From Piliocolobus tephrosceles (Eukaryota; Chordata; Mammalia; Primates; Cercopithecidae): DNA of 64,000 nt. The position numbers and the translations under genes are program-made. Shown here piece by piece: positions 11,791-22,439 of this stretch (its first letter is position 1; the number at the start of each line of letters is the position of its first letter). A model generated the notes under the pieces. It was not told the DNA's origin. It saw only the letters and a list, made by a program, of their open reading frames with translations, and made no database searches. The stretch lies in assembly GCF_002776525.5 (NCBI RefSeq), contig NC_045441.1, forward strand, positions 125,495,610 through 125,559,609, read 5' to 3'.

Positions 11791-12745
11791 AATAGCATTG
11801 ATGATTGATTAAATGTTGGGCTGAAAAAGCAAAGAGAGAAGAATGAGAAGGGGCAAGTGATGTCTAAAGAGATTCAGAGAAGAATGGAAATGAAAATGAA
11901 GGGGCAGTTTTAAGAATGAGAGGGTTAACTGTGACAAAAGCAACAGTTTCAAGTAGACTAAGAATTACCTACAGATTTATCATTTGGAAGTGAAATTGTG
12001 ATCTTTGTCAGAGTAGCTTCAGAGGAATAGTTAGAATAGAAGCCAGTTTTCAGTGTGCAGAGCCAGGAATGGATCCAAATTATGGGAGCCTGCAGCTGTA
12101 CAATCTGCGAAGGTCCTTTATAAGGCAGAGAATACACAGTTATGAATTGAGAACCACGTATAAGGTCTTGGAAAGGGTTCATGCAATGAGGGGCCCTGAT
12201 GTACAGCTTCGTTTGCTTTTTAACACATCCATCTTTGGGCTGAAGAATGAATGGGTGGTGATGAAATAGCAGGGGTTGGTTCCTCCTTCAAGAACGTTGT
12301 CTTTGAAAAAAAGAAGAAACATTGAAAAATCAATGTGGGGGTGGATAGTGAGCAGAGAGTACAAAAGGAGTTTCTGTGTATTTGTGCGTGTGTGTGTTTA
12401 TGGAGTGATGTGAGCATGCTGGTGACATAATTTGAGGTGATGGAGAGGGTTACACAAAAGAGAAAGCACGAAAGGTAAAATGAAGTTTCTGAGGGCATGG
12501 GAGAGGATAGAGTCAAGAAGAAAAGAGGTCAGAGAGAATACTCAGGGGTGACGTGAATAAGAGGATTCACAGGAATCTCTGAATGTGCAACCACAGATAT
12601 GGAGATGATGTCAAAAGAATGGTGTTGCAGAATCTCAGGGAGGACATTTATAAAAGTCTTGGGAATACATTTACCAGAAGGCAGGGTTTAGTGTGGCTGG
12701 GAGGACCAAGATGAAGACTCACACCATCCACACTATTTCACAATT
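11791..12745. other. Purine-rich single-copy stretch
   Basis: No gene recognised. It is rich in 'gagaagaatgag' and 'agagagaata' purine runs and may be a decayed inward extension of the adjacent L2. The short frames at 11958-12516 on both strands show no motif. Confidence 0.4.
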
Positions 12746-12760
12746 AGAAGGCAATTGCTG

Positions 12761-13063
12761 GCCGGGCGCGGTGGCTCAAGTCTGTAATCCCAGCACTTTG
12801 GGAGTCTGAGACGGGTGGATCACAAGGTCAGGAGATCAAGACCATCCTGGCTTACACGGTGAAACACCGTCTCTACTAAAAAAATACAAAAAACTGGCCA
12901 GGCGAGGTGGCGGGCGCCTGTAGTCCCAGCTACTCAGGAGGCTGAGGCGGGAGAATGGCGTAAGCCCGGGAGGCGGAGCTTGCAGTGAGCTGAGATCCGG
13001 CCACTGCACTCCAGCCTGGGAGACAGAGTTAGACTCCGTCTCAAAAAAAAAAAAAAAAAAAAA
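12761..13063 (+). mobile_element. Full-length AluYR-type Alu
   Basis: Complete Alu ending in an uninterrupted A tail (13043-13064). A perfect 15-base target duplication 'agaaggcaattgctg' flanks it at 12746-12760 and 13064-13078. The right arm reads 'gatccggccactgcactcc' and the linker 'ggccaggcgaggtggcgggc', the clearest Old World monkey signature in the window. Open frames of 76-78 codons across it are Alu artefacts. Confidence 0.95.
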
Positions 13064-13078
13064 AGAAGGCAATTGCTG

Positions 13079-13485
13079 ACTTTCATCAAGGAAGCTTCAG
13101 TAGAGTTAGGGATGGACACCTGATGATATTGGGTTGAAATTTGAGCAGGAGGTGAAAAGTACATCAGTGAGCGTGGCCTAAAAATCAGATGTGCTCATGA
13201 GGGTGACAGACCAGAAGCCAGGAGAACACACGGGGTCAAGTGAGGATTTTATGCTTTGCTTAGTTAAATAAAGTGTGTGCCAAGATGGAGCACGTCTATG
13301 TAGTAAGAGACGCAAATCAGAAGAGAGGGAGTGAGGGGACACGGGAAATGTATCAAGGAAAAGATTTTGGTTAAAAGAAAATTTTGTCCCTTTTCAAATT
13401 TGAAAAGCAATATGAAGTATTAAAATAATGTAGAAAGAACACAGTATGTAGAAATCTCCTATAACTATACCTCCTAAAAGTAAGT
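13079..13485. other. Single-copy flank, no gene seen
   Basis: Continues the sequence interrupted by the Alu. No coding pattern or recognised repeat. Confidence 0.4.
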
Positions 13486-13489
13486 ATTA

Positions 13490-13940
13490 AAATTTTTACT
13501 TGGATTTTTACTTTCAGACATTTTTTCTATTATAAATACAAATAGATATGCATATACTTTTTGAAACAATAATTCGACTTGATATCCAGTATATTAACTT
13601 AATATTTCACTTGCAGTTGGAGACTGATGTTCCTATTAGTATTAGCGATCTAGTTCATTTATTTTGTGGATGCCTGGCAACTCATTTTTGATGAATCATG
13701 ATTTGTTTAATCAGTTCCCTATTGATGAGTATATATATATTTTCGGTTTACTGTTATTACAAGCAAGGCTACAGTCAACATCTTTGCATAGCTGTGTTAG
13801 TATTTCTGTAAAACTTATTACTTAAATATGCAGATTGCTAAGTCAGAATGTATGCAAATTTATTTTATTAACAAATATTTCTAAATTTCTTCCTCAAAAT
13901 GTTATTATCCTAATTTATACTTCTTCTCATGATATACTAA
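13490..13940 (-). mobile_element. Old L1M ORF2 fragment, antisense
   Basis: Inverted ORF2 C-terminal blocks: 'aatcagttccctattgatga', 'gttattacaagcaaggctac', 'agtatttctgtaaaacttat', 'cagattgctaagtcagaatg' and 'aatttatacttcttctcatg'. Highly diverged. Confidence 0.65.
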
Positions 13941-14214
13941 GTGCTTAGAAAATGATTGTTTGATATTAAGCTTAACTCATTAAAGAACTAGAGTGATCAC
14001 ATTTTAAAGTGCTCTGAAATTAGTAAAAAGTTATTTGCCGAAGTGCCTGAAATATCTTAATTACTGATTTATCTTCCTCCCAATGGAAACTTCTATTGAA
14101 GAAGCTGAATTCAAGAGTAAACAAATTATTTCATATTGAATTTTATGATTTGCTTTGCTTTTCTGATTATTATTTTTGTTACATATGTGAGTATTTTGGC
14201 TGACTTACAGGTTA

Positions 14215-14310
14215 AATATACAAGCTGCTAGAACTTTAGTGGTGGAAGAGATTTAGAGAACATTTAGATCAGCCTTATTGTGTATATAAAGAAAATCAAT
14301 GGTCAGAGAG
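14215..14310 (-). mobile_element. MIR-like SINE fragment, antisense
   Basis: 'gtggtggaagagatttagag', 'aacatttagatcagccttat' and 'gtcagagagact' fit the inverted 3' part of a MIR-type SINE. The match is weak. Confidence 0.35.
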
Positions 14311-14324
14311 ACTGGCTTTCCCCC

Positions 14325-14590
14325 ATACACTCCCAGTAGTCTTCCGCACAACTGCTTTTTACGGAGCTGACTTTACCTGGAATGCCTCCCTTTGCTGCTC
14401 AGCCTGTCTCCTTTGTTCTATAAGACTTAGTCTCAAACTATGCATTTACCTGGTATCAACTCAAGTCTGCCTTGCATTATAAAAGTTTCTTTCTGTGTCT
14501 GTTTGTTTTCCACACTTCAAGCTATAAGATTTTTCTGCGCAAGAACATGTCTTCTTAATCTTTGAATCTACAGTGTCTATTTCCAGGATA
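14325..14590 (+). mobile_element. L2 LINE fragment, sense
   Basis: 'cctggaatgcctccctttgc', 'ctataagacttagtctcaaa' and 'gctataagatttttctgcgc' follow the L2 3' order. Diverged. Confidence 0.5.
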
Positions 14591-14985
14591 TATACATTGC
14601 GACTTACCTAAATCTTTTAAAACTCCCCCCACTGAATTAAAGAATATAGGCAATTACAGTAAAGGATTCTAACATCATAAAATAGAGACATGAGTCATTA
14701 AAATGCTTTCTGATGAAGGTACACACTCCACTTCTAAGGTATTCTTGCATTTTAAAAAAAGAAAGAAACTTGAGTCTAATGAAACCTCTAGGTAGAACTA
14801 TCAGTATACATCGGGACAGAAGAACATGCTAAGTGACCCCTGGAAGGAAACAAGCAAAATACAGACTAGGCCAAATACAGAAGGCAAATAGTCTAATTTA
14901 TTCAACAAATAAATTATAAAAAATATGGAGATGAGAACTTCCATAGATTCAATATTTAAGAGACATACATATCAACCAATCATAA
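14591..14985. other. Single-copy stretch
   Basis: Nothing recognised. A short A-rich patch lies at 14754-14767. Confidence 0.4.
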
Positions 14986-14989
14986 TATA

Positions 14990-15305
14990 TTTTGATTCCA
15001 ATGTGAGCACCTACATTACAAAAACAGTTAGAAAATTAGATAACTTTGAAGACTGGGTATTTCCTAGTGCTAAGGAATTATTGCTAATTTTTATACAGTT
15101 ATTGTGGTTATGTTGGTTATGTTTTCAAAAAGAGTCACGATGATTTTAGAGTTACCTATGAAATATTTATGAAGAAAATGATTTAACAACTGGAGTTTGC
15201 TTCAAACCAACTTAAGCTTGATAATTGTGGAGTTGGGTGATTGTAGATAGGGATTATTATACTCTTTAATTAACATATATGTTTAAAATTATGATAAAAA
15301 AATTT
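14990..15305 (+). mobile_element. Old LINE 3'-end-like repeat
   Basis: 'gaagactgggtatttcctag', 'taaggaattattgctaattt', 'attgtggttatgttggttat', 'tttcaaaaagagtcacgatg', 'gaaatatttatgaagaaaat', 'gagttgggtgattgtagata' and 'tatgtttaaaattatgataa' follow a widespread mammalian repeat tail. I believe it is of L1M type. The same family recurs at 30700-30880. The 72-codon frame at 14925-15143 lies in it and is not a gene. Confidence 0.55.
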
Positions 15306-15309
15306 TGGG

Positions 15310-16560
15310 GTGTGGATAAATGAATATTATAATTACCTTTAAACTTACACTTGGATGATTTCCTCATTCTCATCTCCACCTCTTTTCCCTTCCAGAAGCT
15401 TGCTGTAATACAAATGTTTTTATGATGAGCTTTAAGCTAGCCAGGATAAAGACACTCTTTTAATATTATGAGATACAGGTGATACGTTTATAGTACATTC
15501 ACCTTTGCTGTACATATATTCTGATTGCTTTTCAGATATTAAATTTGACACTCAGACAACTTTGAAGAGCTCAGTTGCTATTCCATCCTCTTCCTACTGT
15601 AATTTCAGCATCTGAAATTCCTCCTCATCCTGTGAAGTGAAGCTGGGACTTTTTCATAAGAGGAAGAAAAGGGCAAGGGAAGGGTCTGTGAGGGTGAGAG
15701 TGCTGGAGAATAACTGTTTCCCTGGCCCCATCTTCCTCAGGACTACTGATCTTTCAGGAGAATTCTAAGACTTTTGGCATATAAGCATCATCTGACTCCT
15801 GGACAATCTTAGGCATTTCTGAATAGCAGGTTACTTGCTTGGATGAGCCGTTGCTACACTAATATACTGCCTTTGAACCAAATTTCCCCACTTTGTCAGC
15901 ATTGTACATTCCTCAACTGCAAGGATCTTCTATGAATTCAGAGAATCATTGATGGGAGTTTGCTTTATTACTTAGTCATGCGCTAGTAAAGAGACCTAGT
16001 TAAAAACAAATGGAGGGGAATACCTCTCAAATACCCAGTATATTTATGTGACATGCAGTTTCCTTTGTAACTCACAGAATCTGGAGCAGGAGGCACCATG
16101 AACCTGTTCCCAAAGAGATAGAGGACAGTGGTTGTAGGAGTTTGTAGTTTCTTCTCCACATGGCTGAAATACGTAGAAAGATTGCTCCCAGTCTACTTTT
16201 ATACCTAAGAAATATAGAGAGAATCACTAGAACATAACTCTTCTGACAGCATGATTCTACATTCAGATGTTCAGAAGGATGAATTGTATGATTTACATTA
16301 ATATTCACTAGTCAGAGATTTGCTAGATTCTTCTTTTGGGTTCTGCTAGATTAGATATATGTGGACATTTTGAAGATTCTCCAAGATAGCAACCAAAATG
16401 TTTCATTTAGAAAATCACATTCTCTATGGAGAAGCTATTGGAATAGGGATTCTTTAACCTACAGAAAAAAATTGGAAAGTTTCTCAATGTCTGAAAATAG
16501 ATTTTGTTGTTTCTAGTTATATGATTGGATTGAAATGTCATACACATTGAAGTGTTCATG
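15310..16560. other. Single-copy non-coding stretch
   Basis: No recognised gene or repeat. Moderate GC at 15540-15760. The 78-codon minus frame at 16072-16308 has no identifiable domain. Confidence 0.5.
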
Positions 16561-16573
16561 GATCACACACAGA

Positions 16574-16664
16574 CATACACACACACACACACACATATAT
16601 GTTTACCCTTTGGTGGGGAAGGGGTATTGATAATAAAGGCGAAAAAAAAAAAAAAAAAAAAAAG
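16574..16664. repeat. (AC)n microsatellite and A23 run
   Basis: An AC run at 16574-16596 is followed by unique sequence. An 'aataaa' then precedes an uninterrupted run of 23 A (16642-16664). No retrocopy body could be identified upstream. Confidence 0.85.
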
Positions 16665-18115
16665 ATGAGAATTCCTGGAACTTGAAGAACTATAAAAACC
16701 TCATACCGATTAATTAAGAATGATAGCTTGAAGATTTTCTTTTAAGTCTCTAGTTTCCTTTATGACCTAAGGGGAGGATTTTAGCCTCAACCTTTTCCTG
16801 ATGGAGGAAACATCTCAATTCTAGCTTACAATGACCCTGCAGATTTTGGATTATGTAAGACTGCCTCACTTACGTCTGCTTCATGTGGGAAGATAGACTG
16901 AATGAATATTTTGTTCAGGAAATTGGAAGTAGCTTGGGGCCAGTTCTTGCTTGTCAATCATGTTTTTGTGTTTTTAAGACAATGCATCTGTTTTTTTCAT
17001 TCTTAGCCTCTGGCTAATAGATGATCATAAAATTGAAAAACAACTGAAATTATGTGTAGCAGCAAGCTTAGTTATATTAAGCATGTATTGAGAAATGTGC
17101 CAACTTATAAGGACCCAGTGTGATGTGTTCGTGTGGCAATTCGACAATATAGATTTATTCTGAAGGAATTGAGGTCAAGTATGAAAAACCAATTCAATGG
17201 CCAGAAAACTATTGCCAGTATTTTCTTAAAAGAGTGTATCTCTTCTTTGTAAAGAGAGGAACATGTTATTTTTAGTAATTTGAGAACTAGTGCAACAAGA
17301 AAATACAAAACTGGAGAATCCCATGAGGTGATAGATACATGAAGCCCTTTTGCACCCAGTCTTACCTTATGGAGTACTGTTCATCCTACCTCAGCTGACA
17401 GGGTTGCTACAGCATTCTCAAAACATGAGTGGTGTTTCCTATAAAATACCCATTAACAAGCACAATTCTGTTTCCTACTTTCCTCCTGTACACTGACACT
17501 CACTAGGTTGTGTGGCACCTATGTTTGTGCCCTTCTGAGTTTTTGTCCATCCTCTTTCCTTCCAGCCTTCCTCCTCCCTCCTTATGAATTAAATTCCTTC
17601 CTTGTCTAGCTAAATAGTTACATTAAAAGGCAGAAAGAATAAACTTGAACCATAGAGAAAAAAATATTTTATGAGAACAATGGCAGGTTTAACATATCCA
17701 TAAACGAAAATGATTTTCACAACTGAGGGTTATAACTAAACATGTGATGGGTCTGAAGACTCCTGAAGCAATGTATTTGGAAGTATTGAAGCAGGGACGC
17801 TTGTAAGAGCTACACAAATGCTGCTTAACTCACCACGCTACTTAATGGAGTACAACAGAAACTCTTCTTCAGTGCCGCTAAATTCCCTTATTACAAAATG
17901 GTTTTACATATGAAATGAATGAGAACTTCTCCCAGAGACAGAAAATCAGGGGGAAATGAGACTGGGATCTATTATTCCATAGATGGAATGAATACTAAAT
18001 ATTTCTTTTTAATGAAGATCTACTAAGATAATGACATCTGCCATCTTGATTTTGAGAGAAAAAACATGAAGTAATTACAAAACATAGAATTTTGGAAGAA
18101 AATTCTTACTACCAC
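16665..18115. other. Single-copy non-coding stretch
   Basis: No gene or repeat recognised. The 67-codon minus frame at 17105-17308 shows no motif. Confidence 0.5.
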
Positions 18116-19066
18116 ACTATGGTCCAAATGTTTGTGTCTCCTCAAAATAAATATGCTGAAATTCTATTCTCAAGTCAATAGCATTAGGAATTGGGGCTTT
18201 GGGGAGGTGATTAGGTTATAAGGATAGAGCCCTCATGAATAGGATTAGTTCAACCATTGTGGAAGACAGTGTGGCGATTCCTCAAGGATCTAGAACTAGA
18301 AATACCATTTGACCCAGCCATCCCATTACTGGGTGTACAGCCGAAGGATTACGAATCATGCTGCTATAAAGACACATGCACACGTATGTTCATTGTGGCA
18401 TTATTCACAATAGCAAAGACTTGGAACCAACCCAAATGTCCATCAATGACAGACTGGATTAAGAAAATGTGGCACATATACACCATGGAATACTATGCAG
18501 CCATAAAGAAGGATGAGTTCGTGTCCTTTGTAGAGACATGGATGCAGCTGGAAGCCTCATTCTCAGCAAACTATCACAAGAACAGAAAACCAAACACGAC
18601 ATATTCTTACTCATAGGTGGGAATTGAACAATGAGAACACTTGGACACAGGAAGGGGAACATCACACACCAGGGCCTGTTGTGGGCTGGGGGGAGGGAGG
18701 AAGGATAGCATTAGGAGATATACCTAATGTAAATAATGAGTTAATGGGTGCAGCACACCAACATGGCACATATACATATGTAACAAACCTTCATGTTGTG
18801 CACATGTACCCTAGAACTTAAAGTATAATAAAAAAAAAAAAAAAGAGAAAAGATACTCCAGAGAGCTTGTTCAACCCTTCAGCCATGTGGGGTTACCCTG
18901 AGAAGACAGTCTTCTATGAGGAAGCGTGTCATCCCCAGATGGTAAATCTGACAGTGCCTTTGTGTTAGACTTTCCCGCCTCCAGAACTCTGAGAGATAAA
19001 TTTCTGTTGTTTGTAAGCCACTTAGTCTATAGTCATATGCTATAGCAGATCAAATGAACTAAGACA
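18116..19066 (+). mobile_element. MaLR solo LTR (MLT1/MST group) split by L1
   Basis: The left part (18116-18249) has 'actatggtccaaatgtttgt' and 'gggaggtgattaggttataa', ending at 'gaataggattagt'. The right part (18845-19066) resumes with 'actccagagagcttgttcaa' and runs through 'cagccatgtggggttac', 'ctccagaactctgagagata', 'aatttctgttgtttgtaagc' and 'atgctatagcagatcaaatg' to 'aactaagaca'. The two parts are one LTR once the L1 is removed, apart from a few missing bases at the join. Confidence 0.8.
18250..18844 (+). mobile_element. 5'-truncated primate L1 (L1PA-type) in the LTR
   Basis: It starts within the ORF2 C-terminus ('caaccattgtggaagacagt'), passes through the 3' UTR ('gggcctgttgtgggctgggg', 'ggtgcagcacaccaacatgg') and ends in 'taaagtataat' plus an A tail. 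A 119-codon frame (18257-18616) covers the ORF2 C-terminal region (motif DPAIPLLGV, then NQPKCPSMTDWIKKMWHIYT). A single-base loss near 18556 shifts its last 22 or so codons out of frame, so it is dead. Good conservation points to a primate-age insertion. No clear target duplication. Confidence 0.95.
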
Positions 19067-19287
19067 TAACCCTCATTGTTTGGCTGGCATCTTTTCAGTG
19101 CAAAAACAGAAATTTCACTGGGATTGTTTTCCATGCAGGAGTTTAAAATTACTGCCTGTATATGCTAATGGTAGCAAGTAAATGGGAGGCTGTAACATTT
19201 TGACTCAAAACCTCTAGAATAGAAAATAATAGATATTTAGGTGCTTGGCTTGAAAACTGAAAACTGTGAATAAAGCATGATTTTTTT

Positions 19288-19599
19288 GCTGGGCACAGTG
19301 GCTCGTGTCTGTAATCTCAGAACTTTGAGAGGCCCATGTGGGCAGATCTCTTGGGTCCAGGAGTTCAAGACAAGCCTGGGCAACATAGCAAGACACCATC
19401 TTAAAAAAATACGAACATTAGCCAGGCATGGTAGCACATGCATATGGTCCCAGCTTCTTGGGAGGCTGAGGAGGGAGAACAGCTTGAACCTGGGAGACAG
19501 AGGCTGCAGTGAACTAAGATCGCACCACTGTACTCTACCATTGCTATCTAGCCTGAGTGACAGAGCAAGACCCTGTCTCGAAAAAAAAAAAACAAAAAA
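19288..19599 (+). mobile_element. AluJ-type Alu
   Basis: A diverged old Alu ('tgggtccaggagttcaagac', 'caagcctgggcaacatagca'). It has about 13 extra bases in the right arm, where 'gtactctaccattgctatct' stands before 'agcctgagtgacagagcaag'. It ends in an A-rich tail. The longest frame in the window (165 codons, minus, 19237-19734) runs through it and is not a gene. Confidence 0.9.
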
Positions 19600-20285
19600 C
19601 TTTTTTTCCCCTGGAATTCTGTAAAAGTTGAAGATTACTAGATTAACTCTTCCTTTGTTTAGAACAGCTAAGCAAGGGCTGGTGGCCATTTTGGGGTAGA
19701 TAGGAAATTGAAGGAAAGGAGGAGAAAAAGGCAAAACAAAAAAAAAAAGAAATACCTGTTCAGAAATGGAATGAACTTAGAGAAATAGAGGAAGATAACT
19801 AGAGTTGAGAGATTGTGAAATAAGTGCTGTGGAAACTCTGTGTGTACACTAAATCCTCCTAGCACCCTCTGATTATTGTATACTATAGTAGAAAATGTTG
19901 TTATCTCAACGGCTGGCATTAGAATAGCTCTTATAGTGAGAACTGTCCTTGGTTAAAATTTTACCTAACTCCAGCCATGCTCTTTTTTCTTGAAGTGTCA
20001 CTGAAATATCTTCAAAGAACAATTCCAGAAATACCATCTATTGCTGGTTATCTAACATACTTCCTCAGTAGGATATAGGCTGATTATTTTTTGAATAGTT
20101 TAAAACTGTAAAAAAAAAAACAAACCACATTCCATGTGGGTTTAAATACTCCTCCTATTCCAATGGATTGATATTCTTAGTCGGAGAAAAATTGGTAGCC
20201 TCTGGAGTCTACATACAAATGTCTATCTGAATATATAAAGTGTGTTATTTGTCATAAATCGTTTTCCCAAAATGGAAACATTTGT
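19600..20285. other. Single-copy non-coding stretch
   Basis: Nothing recognised. An A-rich patch lies at 19737-19752. Confidence 0.45.
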
Positions 20286-20289
20286 AGGG

Positions 20290-20490
20290 TCGCAAAATGG
20301 GTATAAATCAGTGGAAAAGGTGTCAGGACACCTGGGTTCTAATCCTAGATTTGCCAATAACTTTTTGTGTGATATTGATAACTCAGCCTTCCTTTCTGGA
20401 TATTAATTCTCAGATTTACAAAATAAGAAGGCTGGATTTGACTCTAACGACCTTTCTTCTCCTAAAATCTATAAATGTTTGTAGCTGTGA
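20290..20490 (+). mobile_element. MIR-type SINE, sense
   Basis: 'gtcaggacacctgggttcta', 'atcctagatttgccaataac' and 'ctcagatttacaaaataaga' match the MIR core in order. The end 'ggctggatttgactctaacg' resembles the variant tail 'ggactagatgatctctaagg'. Confidence 0.65.
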
Positions 20491-22439
20491 CTCAATCAAA
20501 TGGCTTTTTGAAATCTTATAAAAATATTCTCAGGCTGTAATTATAGCCCAAAAAGAGTTGATGCCATTATTTAGGTACTTCAAATCATTCAGTTTATTTA
20601 TATAATTTAATCCCTGGATAACCGAGGTAAATGAATTAGAAATGATATATTAATTGGAGCAGTAAGGTAACAAGGATTGGATCTAACTACCTTTGAAAAT
20701 AATTACTTCCTAAAGTTCATCTAAAAAGATTATATGAAAACAAACAGCTAATTATCACAGTAAGCACAATCTGGACTAAGTTTGGAAGATTGAGTCCATT
20801 TTGAAAAGACAATGAGTTCATTTTAGAATAACTCAGTCAGCTTTTGTAAAAGCACACATAAAAATTTAACATTACTAGTCATAAGTCAAATCATAGTCAT
20901 GAGTTTTGCCTATTGAATTGGAAAAGCCTAAATTGAACAGTAATAACTAATGCTGCTAAAGGTGTTTGAGATAAACTTGCTCATGTACAGCTAGAGAAAC
21001 ATAAATAAGAGCAACCAAGTATGGAATTATTTGAAAGAAAAGTAGAAGAAAATTATGGTTCTAATATTGCCCCTCTCATTAGTCTCGATAGAATTCAAGT
21101 TATAGCCTTGATAGTATTTAGGAAATAGCTTTAACATAAATCAGCAAAAATCGGTGGCACCCTTCACACACATATATAATATATATATAATAAATATGAC
21201 ATATTCATAATATGAATATTATAGCAATCAGAATTCTTTTGATTGATGGTCATTGTGTGACATTCTAAGAGAAAATTTGAAGGTAAGGCACTGACTGGGT
21301 GATGACAATGTCAGTTTACGAGTCATATTAAAGCCTGGGCTGTAAGTGCTGAGGGAGTGGAGAAAGAATGAGGGTGACAAGGCCCTGAGGGAGGTTCAAG
21401 GCACTGTGCTTCATGAATGGCCTGTGATAGTCATTTAAATCCTATTCCACGAGAGAGAATGTTGTATATGTCCCTATCAAAATAGGGAGACAGCAACAGG
21501 TGCTTAGAACTTGAGGACTAGTTTTCCAGATTTAAATTTTCAAATTTTGCCACTAGGAAAGAATGGTTTGGAGCTAGATATGTAAGATATATAAGCTCAC
21601 CCTGGGGAAGATTGCTCTTCAAGGAATAGAACTTCTCTTGAATATAAATCTGAAGGTCAGAATTATAAATAAATTGTGGTAGATCTTTTTCCCAACCTAG
21701 CTTAAGCAAAAGCTGGAAAATCCTAGACAAGAATTCTATTTCCAGCAGATTAATGGTCTACATAGTCTGAGATATCCTGTTGCTGAAATACAATGAGACC
21801 TTTAAAAATTACCACAAATGTAATATTTAATGCCTTATTGGATTTGCTAGAAAGTAAGAAAAATACCAAAGGGCAAAAAGAAACAAACAAAATAAAACCC
21901 AGTGAGTTGAATACAGTAGAGAGAAGTAAGTTGTAAAAAAGAAAGCAAACCAGGGCATGGTAAAGTATGATTACATGGAAGAAGACGAGATAGACACTAG
22001 TGTCTAGAGATTTTGGCCTCTGACAAAGTGAGGAAGCTAAATCTGAGAATCCTGCATTAAGCTTTACTAAGTGTTTTTTAACTTCTTTTTCTTTTATGGA
22101 AATCTGACAAATCATATTGGTTCCTTCACATAATAGTGATCCTTGATGCATAAAATAAATAATGAAAGTACAAATAAAACCAATGACATAGGAATAGAGT
22201 TATCAAAGCATTTTAAAAATTGTAATATATGTGCTTCCTTATTAATGTGTTAAAAATATCCAATAACTATAATTTTAAAGAAGATATAAATGTAAATGAT
22301 ATTTTAAGATTTCTGCAACTATAGAAACATAATATGGAAATATATGTAATTCTTATTAGTCACAAATTCTAGTTTGCCTTCTTTTACTACTGTGGAAGAA
22401 GATCTTAAAATTAAACGAGCTAACTATTCATCTTAAGAG
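20491..22439. other. Single-copy non-coding stretch
   Basis: No gene or clear repeat. An AT patch with (TA) runs lies at 21172-21227. The minus frames at 21518-21730 and 21750-22151 (133 codons) are hydrophobic but lack recognisable family motifs. Confidence 0.45.

Noticed and set aside
16574..16664. 'aataaa' followed by 23 A, resembling a processed pseudogene 3' end
   Set aside because: No gene-like body upstream and no flanking target duplication were found.
19237..19734. 165-codon minus-strand frame, the longest in the window
   Set aside because: It runs through an antisense AluJ and flanking T-rich DNA. Its central residues are the usual inverted-Alu translation.
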